Shown here in pieces: positions 26,146 through 34,399 of a stretch of 64,000 bases of DNA. Each line of letters opens with the position of its first letter. Position 1 is the stretch's first letter. The translations under genes and the position numbers were made by a program. This DNA comes from Dyella tabacisoli (lineage in GTDB: Bacteria > Pseudomonadota > Gammaproteobacteria > Xanthomonadales > Rhodanobacteraceae): contig NZ_KZ857178.1 of the NCBI RefSeq assembly GCF_003350925.1, forward strand, positions 169,681 through 233,680, in the 5' to 3' direction. Below the pieces are notes generated by a model, which made no database searches, had not been told where the DNA came from, and was given only the letters and a program-made list of their open reading frames with translations.

Positions 26146-26769
26146 ATGCAACTGCGTAGCGACAACTTCCAGAATGGTCAGCCGATTCCCGCGGAATTTG
26201 CGTTCGGCAAACCGGGCGCGCCGGTTGCCTTATCGGATAACCAGAGCCCGCACCTGGCATGGAAAGACGCACCACGGCAGACGCGCTCGTTCGTGCTGAC
26301 TTGTATAGACGTCGACGTGCCCAGCAAAGCAGACGACGTAAACATAGAAGGCCGCACCGTGCCGGCCGATTTGCCGCGGGTGGAGTTTGTGCATTGGCTG
26401 ATGGCCAATATCCCGGTCGAATGCGGCGAGCTGGCTGCCGGCGCCTGTAGCGAAGGTATTGTTGCGCGTGGCAAGCGTGTGCCTTACGGCCCGCCCGGTA
26501 GTGTGCAAGGCATGAACGACTACACCGCCTGGTTTCGTGGCGATGCCGCCATGGGCGGCGAATACCTCGGCTATGACGGCCCCTGTCCGCCATGGAATGA
26601 TGCTTTGCTGCATCACTATCACTTTCGTATTCACGCGCTGGATGTGGAGCGCCTGGAGCTGGCCGATGGTTTCACCCTGAACGAATTGCGGGCGGCCATG
26701 CTCGGCCATGTCCTGGCCGAAGCCGATATCGTAGGCACTTATAGTCTCAATCCCGCCGTGCAAGCGTAA
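26146..26769 (+). CDS. YbhB/YbcL family Raf-kinase-inhibitor-like (PEBP) protein
   Basis: The 207-residue protein has the PEBP core: NQSPHLAWKDAPRQTRSFVLTCIDVDVP (anion-pocket strand), VHWLMANIP, YGPPGSVQGMNDY and YDGPCPPWNDALLHHYHFRIHALDV. Bacterial YbhB/YbcL proteins bind small anionic ligands, and their function is mostly unknown. There is no signal peptide, so it is cytoplasmic. GAGGAAACG precedes the ATG. It lies alone between the sugar dehydrogenase and the small envelope-stress cluster. Confidence 0.88.
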   Translation: MQLRSDNFQNGQPIPAEFAFGKPGAPVALSDNQSPHLAWKDAPRQTRSFVLTCIDVDVPSKADDVNIEGRTVPADLPRVEFVHWLMANIPVECGELAAGACSEGIVARGKRVPYGPPGSVQGMNDYTAWFRGDAAMGGEYLGYDGPCPPWNDALLHHYHFRIHALDVERLELADGFTLNELRAAMLGHVLAEADIVGTYSLNPAVQA

Positions 26770-26882
26770 AAACACACGGCTGTAAACATCGCGATCTTCA
26801 CGCTCGCGTGGCGTGACATGTGAATGAATGGCGGTCGGGCGAGCCCAAGCGGGATCTCACCCGTTCTGAAAAGGATGCCGCC

Positions 26883-27038
26883 ATGCTTCACTACGCGTTG
26901 ATCTTTCTGATGATCGCCATTGTTGCCGCGGTATTTGGTTTTGCGGGTATTGCCGGTGCGGCAGCCGGCATGGCGAAGATTTTATGTGTGGTTTTCTTGA
27001 TCTTTGCCGTGATTGCGTTCGTCCGACGAACGCAATGA
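26883..27038 (+). CDS. DUF1328 small membrane protein (YtjA-like)
   Basis: This 51-residue protein is almost entirely hydrophobic, with two transmembrane helices ([19 protein letters not shown] and [20 protein letters not shown]) joined by GIAGAAAG, and ends in basic FVRRTQ. That is the complete DUF1328/YtjA pattern. AAGGA lies 8 bp before ATG 26883, and the upstream frame (from 26820) has no support. Such proteins are commonly induced by stress, but their function is unknown. It precedes the YqjD/YqjE-like genes, a typical stationary-phase envelope cluster. Confidence 0.85.
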   Translation: MLHYALIFLMIAIVAAVFGFAGIAGAAAGMAKILCVVFLIFAVIAFVRRTQ

Positions 27039-27120
27039 GCGCTTTGTTCATGCTCTATAGAGTGACGACTGCTGTACAGTGAAACCCCGCTAAAGGGATC
27101 CCCTGTTACGGAGAGTCACG

Positions 27121-27498
27121 ATGAACAAGCCAAATGAAGCGCACTTAGAGCAGGCAACCGAAGCCAGCACGAGCGGACGCATCGAGGAAGGCGCCGAGCG
27201 GATCAAACACGCAACCTCCAGTGCGGTGCACGGCACCAAAGAAGCCGTTGCGCGTGCCGCTGACCATGTCGAGGAAGGGCTGCATCGCGCTACCGACAAA
27301 GCCGTTCACGCCGCAACGCTCGCCAGCGAAAAAGCCGCCGATGTCAGAGAGCGCAGCCGCGAAGCCTATGACGAGGCCATGGATCACGCCGACGAGTGGC
27401 TGAGTAAGGCACGCGAATACGTACGTGAAAAACCGGTGCAGTCAGTAGCCATCGCCTTGGGCGCGGGCTGGTTGCTCGGTCGCATTCTGCGCCGCTGA
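27121..27498 (+). CDS. DUF883 (ElaB/YqjD/YgaM-like) tail-anchored protein
   Basis: The 125-residue protein is highly charged and alanine-rich, probably a long amphipathic helix or coiled coil (about 15-100), and ends in one membrane segment with a basic tail (KPVQSVAIALGAGWLLGRILRR). The EKPVQSVAIALGAGWLLG block is the family hallmark. E. coli YqjD and ElaB attach ribosomes to the inner membrane in stationary phase. Here it is followed after 23 bp by a YqjE-like gene, reproducing the E. coli yqjD-yqjE order. GGAGAG precedes the ATG. Confidence 0.85.
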   Translation: MNKPNEAHLEQATEASTSGRIEEGAERIKHATSSAVHGTKEAVARAADHVEEGLHRATDKAVHAATLASEKAADVRERSREAYDEAMDHADEWLSKAREYVREKPVQSVAIALGAGWLLGRILRR

Positions 27499-27521
27499 TC
27501 GCGCCGCGCTGAGGGCAGGGA

Positions 27522-28013
27522 ATGCAGTCACCGGGGTCTTCAAACGATACCGCCGATAACGATCCGGCCGAAACAGCACAGCCGTCCGCTGCTTCGCCGG
27601 CATCGCCGTCATCAAGCATGCTCGATGAGTTTGGCCGTCTAGGCCATGGCTTCAAGCAATTGTTCGGCGCGCAACTAAAACTGTTGAGCGCCGAGTTGGG
27701 GCTGGCGCATAGCGCCATTTCCTGGATGCTGCTGGCGGCGCTGGCCGCCACGGTGGCGGGCGTGGGCTTGGGCCTGACCTTACTTGGCCTCATCGGCGTC
27801 GTGTTGGCGCAGTGGTTTGGTACCTGGGTTGGCGCCTTGGTCGTATTGGCGCTGCTGCAATTAGTGTTTTTGCTGGCCGCCGTGATGCTGTTTCGCCGCT
27901 GCATGCATTGGCTTAGCCTGCCGGTGACGCGTAGCGAGTGGGGCGCGACGATGCGCGATATTCAGCGCAAATCCAAGCTCAAGGCCGAGGCGAAGCGAGA
28001 GGACGAAACGTGA
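27522..28013 (+). CDS. Phage-holin-superfamily YqjE-like membrane protein
   Basis: The 163-residue protein has a polar, Ser/Pro-rich N-terminus, the segment LFGAQLKLLSAELGLA typical of YqjE-like proteins, and two long hydrophobic helices (about 67-93 and 99-123) with a basic C-terminal tail. The Pfam family name (phage holin 3-6) reflects topology only; no prophage genes are nearby. With the DUF883 gene before it and a small membrane protein after it, it matches the enterobacterial yqjDEK arrangement. Its stop overlaps the next gene's GTG. Confidence 0.82.
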   Translation: MQSPGSSNDTADNDPAETAQPSAASPASPSSSMLDEFGRLGHGFKQLFGAQLKLLSAELGLAHSAISWMLLAALAATVAGVGLGLTLLGLIGVVLAQWFGTWVGALVVLALLQLVFLLAAVMLFRRCMHWLSLPVTRSEWGATMRDIQRKSKLKAEAKREDET

Positions 28014-28303
28014 GCATGTCCAGGCAAATCCATGCGGTACGCGCTGCGCACAAGAATGCTACGCAGGCGCGCGGTGCGTTGGTCGAACCGGCGGCGGCAC
28101 TACTGGCACGCGGCAAACGTCATCCCTTAAGCACGGTAGGGGTCGCCGCGGGCGCCGGCTTTGTATTGGGCCAGCTCAATATGCATCCGCTGCGTGTACC
28201 GGGGCTTGGCGCACTACTCAGCGGCACGGCGGCTGAAGTAGTGGCCCAAGCGACCCGGTTGATTGCTGAATTCGCGGCCGGCGGCACCGACGATACGCCC
28301 TAG
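28010..28303 (+). CDS. Small YqjK-position protein, uncharacterised
   Basis: The 97-residue product begins at GTG 28010 (overlapping the YqjE-like stop) or ATG 28016. It has a basic N-terminal half, then a glycine/alanine-rich hydrophobic stretch (STVGVAAGAGFVLGQL) resembling the membrane tail of DUF883 proteins. By position it corresponds to E. coli YqjK, but I cannot claim sequence homology. It is probably an inner-membrane-associated member of the same stress operon. Confidence 0.65.
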   Translation: MSMSRQIHAVRAAHKNATQARGALVEPAAALLARGKRHPLSTVGVAAGAGFVLGQLNMHPLRVPGLGALLSGTAAEVVAQATRLIAEFAAGGTDDTP

Positions 28304-28319
28304 CCGAGACATCGCCGCC

Positions 28320-28781
28320 TTACGCCGGAAACAGCACGCTGGGATCGCCGGTCAACCAGACGACGTCGATCTTCATATGTTCGACCAGCCACTGGTCGCC
28401 GTGCTTGGATAGTTCAACTACATAGATGTTCTTGAGCAGCAGGTGACGGCTGTGATCGTTGCGCGGTAGATGCTGCGCTTCGACCAGGGCGAACAGCGTC
28501 GCGCGTTCGCCGTCATAAGCAGTCAGGCGCGGATTGGTCACGGTATGGGTGGTGTCCAGGCCGCCGATGGCCGCAAATATCGTGTCGGCGATGGCCTGTC
28601 GTCCCTCGAAAACCGGAATGGTGACGCCGAGGCGCTGCGCCGGCCCGGTGAAATCGAGTGTCGCATTCGCTGCGAATGCTGACTCGAACAGCGCACGGTC
28701 ACGCAGATCCTGACCCGCGCCGAAGCGGTAGAGTGCATCGATGATCTCGGTACGATCGCTAAGAGCAGTCACTGTTTGCAT
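28320..28781 (-). CDS. NTF2/SnoaL-like family protein
   Basis: The 153-residue protein fits the NTF2-like cone fold used by SnoaL-type cyclases, hydratases and many ligand-binding proteins: ALSDRTEIIDALYRFGAGQDLRDRALFESAFA at the start, ATLDFTGPA and a C-terminal sheet region (LLLKNIYVVELSKHGDQWLVEHMKI). Activity and ligand are not deducible. ATG 28781 has GGAG just upstream; 28793 is the alternative. It is the last gene of the efflux operon, 18 bp after the SDR stop. Confidence 0.75.
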   Translation of the reverse strand: MQTVTALSDRTEIIDALYRFGAGQDLRDRALFESAFAANATLDFTGPAQRLGVTIPVFEGRQAIADTIFAAIGGLDTTHTVTNPRLTAYDGERATLFALVEAQHLPRNDHSRHLLLKNIYVVELSKHGDQWLVEHMKIDVVWLTGDPSVLFPA

Positions 28782-28799
28782 CAAAATCTCCATGAGGTT

Positions 28800-29573
28800 T
28801 TACCAGGCGATACGCATTTGATCGCGAAAGAATCCGCCGGTGATCGACGTTTGTCCGGGCAGGCAGGCAGCCCATACGATGCCGGCCGCGCCTTCGGTGA
28901 CGGGGCGACCGCCGAGGCCGCCCATATCGGTGGCCACCCAGCCGGGGCACACCGCATTGACCAGGATGCCGCTGCCGCGTAGTTCGGCGGCCAGCATGCG
29001 GGTATAGCTATTGAGCGCGACCTTGGACACGCGATAGGCGGGACAGCCCTCGCCGTCACTGGCAAGGGCGGCGCAGCCGCTGGAAACATTGACGATGCGG
29101 CCGTAGCCGTGCCGTCGCATCAACGGCAGCGTGGCTTCGCATAGCCGCCAGGCACCGAGCAGATTCGTATCGAGTGCGCCACGTACCGCATTGATATCGA
29201 CCGAAGACGGATGGTCGCCCGTATCGAAATAGGCGCCGGCATTGTTTATCAATACGTCTAAACGACCGTAGTCCGTATCGATGCGTTTAATCAGCGCATC
29301 GATCTCGGCCTGCACCGTGACGTCGAGCTTCACGGCAACCGCGTCGCCGCCATCGCGCCGAATCTGCCGCGCCGCTTTCTCACCGGCAGCCAGCGTGCGT
29401 GAGCCCAGCAACACACTCATGCCGCTGGCGGCCAGTTGGCGCGCCACCTCCAGGCCAAGGCCGCGATTGGCGCCGCTGACCAGGGCGACCCGTTGCGACA
29501 ACGGCGGCTCCACCGCGAGCGCATGCCCGCGAGAGGACTGACGCAGCGCTCGCGGAAACGGCAGCGCGCTCAT
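28800..29573 (-). CDS. SDR family NAD(P)-dependent oxidoreductase
   Basis: The 257-residue classical short-chain dehydrogenase shows the cofactor motif SGANRGLG (about 34-41), INNAGAYF, the catalytic Ser region IVNVSSG and the active-site YRVSK, followed by VNAVCPGWVATDMGG. The substrate is unknown. The unusual feature is its position: the ATG overlaps the stop of the efflux outer-membrane factor gene (ATGA), so it is translationally coupled to the pump. It may modify the pump's substrate or be a passenger in a resistance operon. Confidence 0.87.
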   Translation of the reverse strand: MSALPFPRALRQSSRGHALAVEPPLSQRVALVSGANRGLGLEVARQLAASGMSVLLGSRTLAAGEKAARQIRRDGGDAVAVKLDVTVQAEIDALIKRIDTDYGRLDVLINNAGAYFDTGDHPSSVDINAVRGALDTNLLGAWRLCEATLPLMRRHGYGRIVNVSSGCAALASDGEGCPAYRVSKVALNSYTRMLAAELRGSGILVNAVCPGWVATDMGGLGGRPVTEGAAGIVWAACLPGQTSITGGFFRDQMRIAW

Positions 29574-31060
29574 GGCACGGCGGTGAGCTGACTGCAGCGT
29601 TCGTCGGCGCAGGCTTGCCAGCCGCCGCCGATGGCCTTGTACACCGTGACGGCACGCAGATTGATCGCCGCCTCCGCTTCGGCCAGTGCATCCTCGGCAC
29701 TCAACTGCGTGCGTTCGGCGTCCAGCAATTGCAGAAAGTCAGCCGCGCCTTCGTTGTAGCGCACACGGGCCAGATCAGCCGCGCGTCGGCTCTGCGTGGC
29801 CTGGTCGAGCAGCTTTTGCACGCGGTCGCGTTGCAGGTTGAAGCCGACCAGCGCGTTGTCGACATCTTCCACCGCCTGCAGCACGGTGCGCTGGTAATTC
29901 GCCAGCGCCGCATCGGCACGCGCCTCGTTGGCTTTCACGTTGGAGCGTACGCGTTGTACGTTCAGCCCCGACCAGCGAATGCTTGGCGCGAGCGAGAAGG
30001 CGCGCGTCGAAGCCCCGCCGAAATCGTTGCTGCGGCCGGCGAGAAAACCGATAAAGCCGCCCAGAGTGATATGCGGAAAATAATCCGCCTTGGCCACACC
30101 GATACGCGCATTCGCAGCGGCCAATTCCCGCTCGGCAATGCGAATATCCGGGCGGCGCGTCAGCACATCGGCGGCGTCGCCGATCGGCAGCGATACATCG
30201 ATCGGCTTAAAGCCCTTCGCCGTCAGATCGATATCCAGCTCGCCGGGCCGCTCGCCCAACAGCACGGCCAGACGAAATTCATCGGCGTGCGCCTGGGTAT
30301 CAAGCACCGGTAGCTGTGCTTCAACCGCGCTAAGTCGAGCATTGGCACTGGCGACATCTTGCTCCGAGCCGGTGCCGATATCCGAGCGGGCACGGATCAG
30401 GCGCAGCGATTCGCGCTGGTTGTCGATATCGCGCTTGGCGACGTCGATGCGCAACTGCGTGCCACGCAGATCAAAGTAGTAACGCGCCACTTCGGCGAAC
30501 AACGTGACCTGTGCATCCTGCAGCGAAGCTTCGCTGGCCGCGGCTTCGGCGCCAGCGGCTTCCACTGAACGGCGCACGCCGCCGAACAAGTCCAGCTCCC
30601 AGCTCGCATCGAAACCGGCTTGGTAGGTTTTGCCGGTGACGCGCTTCTCGGTCACGCCAGGTACCTGACCACGGCTGCGGGTGAAGCTGGCGTCCGCATT
30701 GATCGTGGGTATCTGATCCGCGCGTGCCGTGCCAAGCAGGGCGCGCGCTTCATCCAGTCGGGCCAGGGCGATCTTCAGGTCGGGGCTGTTCTTCGCCGCA
30801 CGCTGGATCAAGGCATCCAGCGTCGGGTCGTTGAACTGCTGCCACCAACTGGCCTGAAAGTTTTTCGCCTGAAAATTCGCCGTGCCTGCCTGAGCCGTAT
30901 CCACGCCTTGCAGCGTCAATGGCTTTTCGACCGGCCGGTGATAATCCGGGCCGACACTGATACAGCCGGCCAGCAGCAAGCCCGTGGCGATGGCGCTCAG
31001 GCGCAGCGTCCAGGTGGGAGCGAGTGCAGCTTTTGATTTAAGTGTTTTGACGATACCCAT
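29570..31060 (-). CDS. RND efflux outer-membrane factor lipoprotein (NodT/OprM type)
   Basis: The 496-residue TolC-like protein has a lipoprotein signal (LLLAGC, Cys33) and two repeated alpha-barrel/beta-strand halves: SWWQQFNDPTLDALIQRAAKNSPDLKIA is a diagnostic opening, and RTVLQAVEDVDNALVGF and AAINLRAVTVYKAIGGGW mark the second half and end. It forms the outer-membrane duct for the adjacent RND pump. It starts 1 bp after the pump stop on the same strand, and its own stop overlaps the SDR start. Confidence 0.93.
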   Translation of the reverse strand: MGIVKTLKSKAALAPTWTLRLSAIATGLLLAGCISVGPDYHRPVEKPLTLQGVDTAQAGTANFQAKNFQASWWQQFNDPTLDALIQRAAKNSPDLKIALARLDEARALLGTARADQIPTINADASFTRSRGQVPGVTEKRVTGKTYQAGFDASWELDLFGGVRRSVEAAGAEAAASEASLQDAQVTLFAEVARYYFDLRGTQLRIDVAKRDIDNQRESLRLIRARSDIGTGSEQDVASANARLSAVEAQLPVLDTQAHADEFRLAVLLGERPGELDIDLTAKGFKPIDVSLPIGDAADVLTRRPDIRIAERELAAANARIGVAKADYFPHITLGGFIGFLAGRSNDFGGASTRAFSLAPSIRWSGLNVQRVRSNVKANEARADAALANYQRTVLQAVEDVDNALVGFNLQRDRVQKLLDQATQSRRAADLARVRYNEGAADFLQLLDAERTQLSAEDALAEAEAAINLRAVTVYKAIGGGWQACADERCSQLTAVP

Positions 31061-31061
31061 C

Positions 31062-34000
31062 TCAATGCTCCTCTAGCGCTGGCAACTGCGCATGCGCGGC
31101 TTTGTGCGCCTTGCGGCTCGCCGAGAATTTCTCGGTCCAGCCGCGAATCAATACATAGAACAGCGGGGTAAAGATCAGGCCGAAGAAGGTCACGCCCAGC
31201 ATGCCGGCGAATACCGCCACGCCCATGGCGTGACGCATCTCGGCACCCGCGCCGTGCGACGTCACCAGCGGCACCACGCCCATGATGAAAGCGAACGAGG
31301 TCATCAAGATCGGCCGCAGTCGCAGACGCGCCGCTTCCAGCACCGCCTGGGTGCGGTCCATGCCATCGATGATTTGCGCCTCGCGGGCAAACTCGACGAT
31401 CAGAATCGCGTTCTTGCAGGCCAGGCCCACCAGCACGATCAAGCCGATCTGGGTAAAGATGTTGTTGTCGCCGCCGGACAGCCACACGCCGGAAATCGCG
31501 GACAGCAACACCATCGGTACGATCAGAATCACCGCCAGCGGCAACGCCAGGCTCTCGTACAGCGAGGCCAGCACCAGAAACACCAGCAGCACGCATAACG
31601 GGAACACCAACATCGCGGTATTGCCGGCGAGAATTTGCTGATAAGTCAGCTCGGTCCACTCAAAGGTCATGCCGTTGGGCAGGTTTTCGGCCGCCAGCTT
31701 TTCAATCGCAGCCTGTGCCTGGCCGCTGCTATAGCCGGGGGCAGGGCCGCCGTTGATTTCCGCCGTGGGGTAGCCGTTGTAGTGCATCACGCGTTCAGGG
31801 CCGACGCTGTGGCGTACGGTGACAAAGGAGCCCAGTGGCACCGGGTCGCCGCTCGCATTGCGCGTTTTTAACTGAAGAATGTCTTCAGGCTCGTGACGAA
31901 AGCCCTGCTCAGCCGACACGTTCACCTGATAAGTGCGGCCGAAACGGTTGAAGTCATTGACGTAGAGCGAGCCCAGGTAAGCCTGCATGGTCTGGTAGAC
32001 ATCGGCCAGATCCACACCTTCGGCTTTCGCTTTCTCGCGATTCACATCGGCGTCGATCTGCGGCACGCTGATCTGGTAGCTGGAGAACAAGCCTGCCAAC
32101 GCGGGCACTTTGCGGCTGGCCCCAATCAGGTTCTGGGTCTGCTTGTACAGCTCTTCGAAGCCTTGGTCGCTACGGTCCTCCACTTGCAGGCGGAAGCCGC
32201 CGATCGTGCCCAGGCCGTTGACCGGCGGCGGCGGGAAGATCGCGATATAGGCATCCTGGATCGCTGCGTATTTCTGTTGCAGCGCGCCGGTGATGGCGCC
32301 AGCCGACAGCGACGGATCGCGGCGTTGTTCAAACGGCTTCAAGGTGACGAACACGATGCCGGCGTTGGTGCTGTTGGTAAAACCGTTGATCGACAAGCCG
32401 GGGAAAGCCACCGCGCTTTCCACGCCCGGCTCCTTCAGCGCAATGTCGCTCATGCGGCGGATCACATCTTCGGAACGATCCAGCGAGGCGGCGTCCGGCA
32501 ATTGCGCAAACGACACCAGATACTGCTTGTCCTGCGGCGGTACGAAGCCGGTCGGCACGTGGGCAAAGCCAAACACACCCAGCAAGACCAGGCCGCCATA
32601 GATAACCAGCGCGATGCCGCTTGAGCGCAGGATGCGTTTCACGCCATTGACATAGCTATTCGCACTGCTGACGAACATCCGGTTGAACGGACGGAACACC
32701 CAACCGAACAAGCGCTCGATCCAGATGCTGAGCTTGTCCTTCGGTGCGTCGCGGCCCTTCAGCAGCAAGGCGGAAAGGGCAGGGCTCAGGGTCAGCGAGT
32801 TGAACGCCGAGATCACCGTGGAAATGGCGATGGTCAACGCGAACTGGCGATAGAACTGACCGGTAAGGCCGCTGATGAAAGCCGCCGGCACGAACACCGC
32901 GCACAGCACCAGCGCCGTGGCGACGATCGGCCCGGTCACTTCGTTCATCGCTTTACGGGTGGCTTCTTTCGGCGCCAGTCCATGTTCGATATGCCGCTCG
33001 ACGTTCTCCACCACCACGATCGCGTCATCCACCACGATGCCGATCGCCAGCACCAGGCCAAACAACGACAAGGCGTTAAGCGAGAAGCCGGCCAGATGCA
33101 TCACCGCAAACGTACCGATCAACGACACCGGCACCGCCACCAGCGGGATGATCGATGCACGCCAGGTCTGCAAGAACAGCAGCACCACCAGCACCACCAG
33201 GGCGATGGCCTCGAACAAGGTGTGCACCACCGCATCGATCGAGCCGCGCACGAATACGGTCGGGTCATACACGATGCTGAAGTCGACGCCCTGCGGGAAG
33301 TCTTTCTTCAGATCCGCCATCAGGGCGCGCACTTCGTCGGAGATCTGGATCGCGTTGGAGCCAGGCCGCGCAAAGATCGGCAACGCCACCGCCGGCTGGT
33401 TGTTCAACAGACTGCGCAGGGCGTAATTGTTGGAGCCCAGTTCGACGCGGGCCACATCGCGCAGATGAGTTACCGCGCCGGTCGACTCGGTGCGCACGAT
33501 GATATTGAGGAAATCCTCCTCATTGATGAGACGGCCCTGGGTATTGATATTGAGCTGAAATGCCGCGCTGCCCGGACCGGGCGGCGCATTCAACGCACCT
33601 GCCGCCACGGCGACGTTCTGCTCTTGAATGGAGTGGATCACATCGCCGGTGGTGAGCTGGCGCATCGCCAGGCGCTGCGGGTCCAGCCATACGCGCATGC
33701 TGTACTCGCCGGCACCGAAGATCTGCACATCGCCCACGCCATTGAGGCGGGCCAACTGATCCTTGATATGCAGACGCGCATAGTTGGACAGATACAGCAT
33801 GTCGTAGCGCTGATCCGGTGAGGTGATGTGCACCACCATGGTCAGGTCAGGCGAGCTCTTCTGCGTGGTGATGCCCAGTCGCTGCACTTCTTGCGGCAGC
33901 TTGCTCAGCGCCTGCGACACGCGGTTCTGCACCTGCACCTGGGCATTGTCCAGGTCAGTGCCGAGCGCGAAGGTTACGGTCAGCGTCATGGCGCCGTCGC

Positions 34001-34256
34001 TGGTCGCCTGCGACGAGGTGTACAGCATGCCCTCGACGCCGTTGATCTGCTCTTCCAGCGGCGTGGCAACGGTTTCGGCGATGACTTTCGGGTTGGCGCC
34101 CGGATAACTGGCGCGCACCACCACGGTGGGCGGCACCACTTCCGGGTACTCGCTGATCGGCAGCTTGAACAGCGAAATGCCGCCGGCAATCACGATCAGT
34201 ATGGAGAGGACGGCGGCCAGAATCGGCCGGTCCACGAAAAATTGAGCGATCTTCAT
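31062..34256 (-). CDS. HAE1-family RND multidrug efflux pump inner-membrane subunit
   Basis: The 1064-residue protein has AcrB/MexB-like features: start KIAQFFVDRPILAAVLSILI, the periplasmic docking and porter loops, and the proton-relay helix with paired aspartates (GIVVDDAIVVVENV, about residues 400-415). It should form the trimeric proton-driven pump. I use ATG 34256; the frame extends upstream to 34361 but that extension translates the intergenic GC-rich repeat. It lies between the adaptor and outer-membrane factor genes, so the full tripartite system is present. Drug specificity cannot be read off. Confidence 0.95.
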   Translation of the reverse strand: MKIAQFFVDRPILAAVLSILIVIAGGISLFKLPISEYPEVVPPTVVVRASYPGANPKVIAETVATPLEEQINGVEGMLYTSSQATSDGAMTLTVTFALGTDLDNAQVQVQNRVSQALSKLPQEVQRLGITTQKSSPDLTMVVHITSPDQRYDMLYLSNYARLHIKDQLARLNGVGDVQIFGAGEYSMRVWLDPQRLAMRQLTTGDVIHSIQEQNVAVAAGALNAPPGPGSAAFQLNINTQGRLINEEDFLNIIVRTESTGAVTHLRDVARVELGSNNYALRSLLNNQPAVALPIFARPGSNAIQISDEVRALMADLKKDFPQGVDFSIVYDPTVFVRGSIDAVVHTLFEAIALVVLVVLLFLQTWRASIIPLVAVPVSLIGTFAVMHLAGFSLNALSLFGLVLAIGIVVDDAIVVVENVERHIEHGLAPKEATRKAMNEVTGPIVATALVLCAVFVPAAFISGLTGQFYRQFALTIAISTVISAFNSLTLSPALSALLLKGRDAPKDKLSIWIERLFGWVFRPFNRMFVSSANSYVNGVKRILRSSGIALVIYGGLVLLGVFGFAHVPTGFVPPQDKQYLVSFAQLPDAASLDRSEDVIRRMSDIALKEPGVESAVAFPGLSINGFTNSTNAGIVFVTLKPFEQRRDPSLSAGAITGALQQKYAAIQDAYIAIFPPPPVNGLGTIGGFRLQVEDRSDQGFEELYKQTQNLIGASRKVPALAGLFSSYQISVPQIDADVNREKAKAEGVDLADVYQTMQAYLGSLYVNDFNRFGRTYQVNVSAEQGFRHEPEDILQLKTRNASGDPVPLGSFVTVRHSVGPERVMHYNGYPTAEINGGPAPGYSSGQAQAAIEKLAAENLPNGMTFEWTELTYQQILAGNTAMLVFPLCVLLVFLVLASLYESLALPLAVILIVPMVLLSAISGVWLSGGDNNIFTQIGLIVLVGLACKNAILIVEFAREAQIIDGMDRTQAVLEAARLRLRPILMTSFAFIMGVVPLVTSHGAGAEMRHAMGVAVFAGMLGVTFFGLIFTPLFYVLIRGWTEKFSASRKAHKAAHAQLPALEEH

Positions 34257-34274
34257 CGAATCAGTCCTGATGGT

Positions 34275-34387
34275 TTTGGCCCCTCCCCCTGGCGGCCCCG
34301 AAAAGGGACTCCCTTCGGTCGCAGGAGGAGGTTCGGAGGGGAGTGGGCTTAATCCCTCCAACCCTTTCCCGCACGAGCAGGAAAGGG
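34275..34387. repeat. GC-rich repeat between adaptor and pump genes
   Basis: The adaptor-pump gap holds two palindromic parts. One contains CCCGAAAAGGGACTCCC plus CTTCGGTCGCAGG and also occurs inverted at 41352-41410. The other is a hairpin CCCTTTCC (34362-34369) with GGAAAGGG (34380-34387). Neither has a T-run on the transcribed strand, so read-through into the pump gene is expected, perhaps attenuated. Confidence 0.6.
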
Positions 34388-34399
34388 AGTCATCGTTGG

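Noticed and set aside
27522-28013. Reading the phage-holin-type protein as prophage evidence
   Set aside because: Its neighbours match the chromosomal yqjDEK-like stress cluster and no other phage genes are present.
32982-33821. Long plus-strand frames opposite the RND pump (also 31893-32624)
   Set aside because: Antisense shadows; His/Gln/Arg-rich translations without known motifs.
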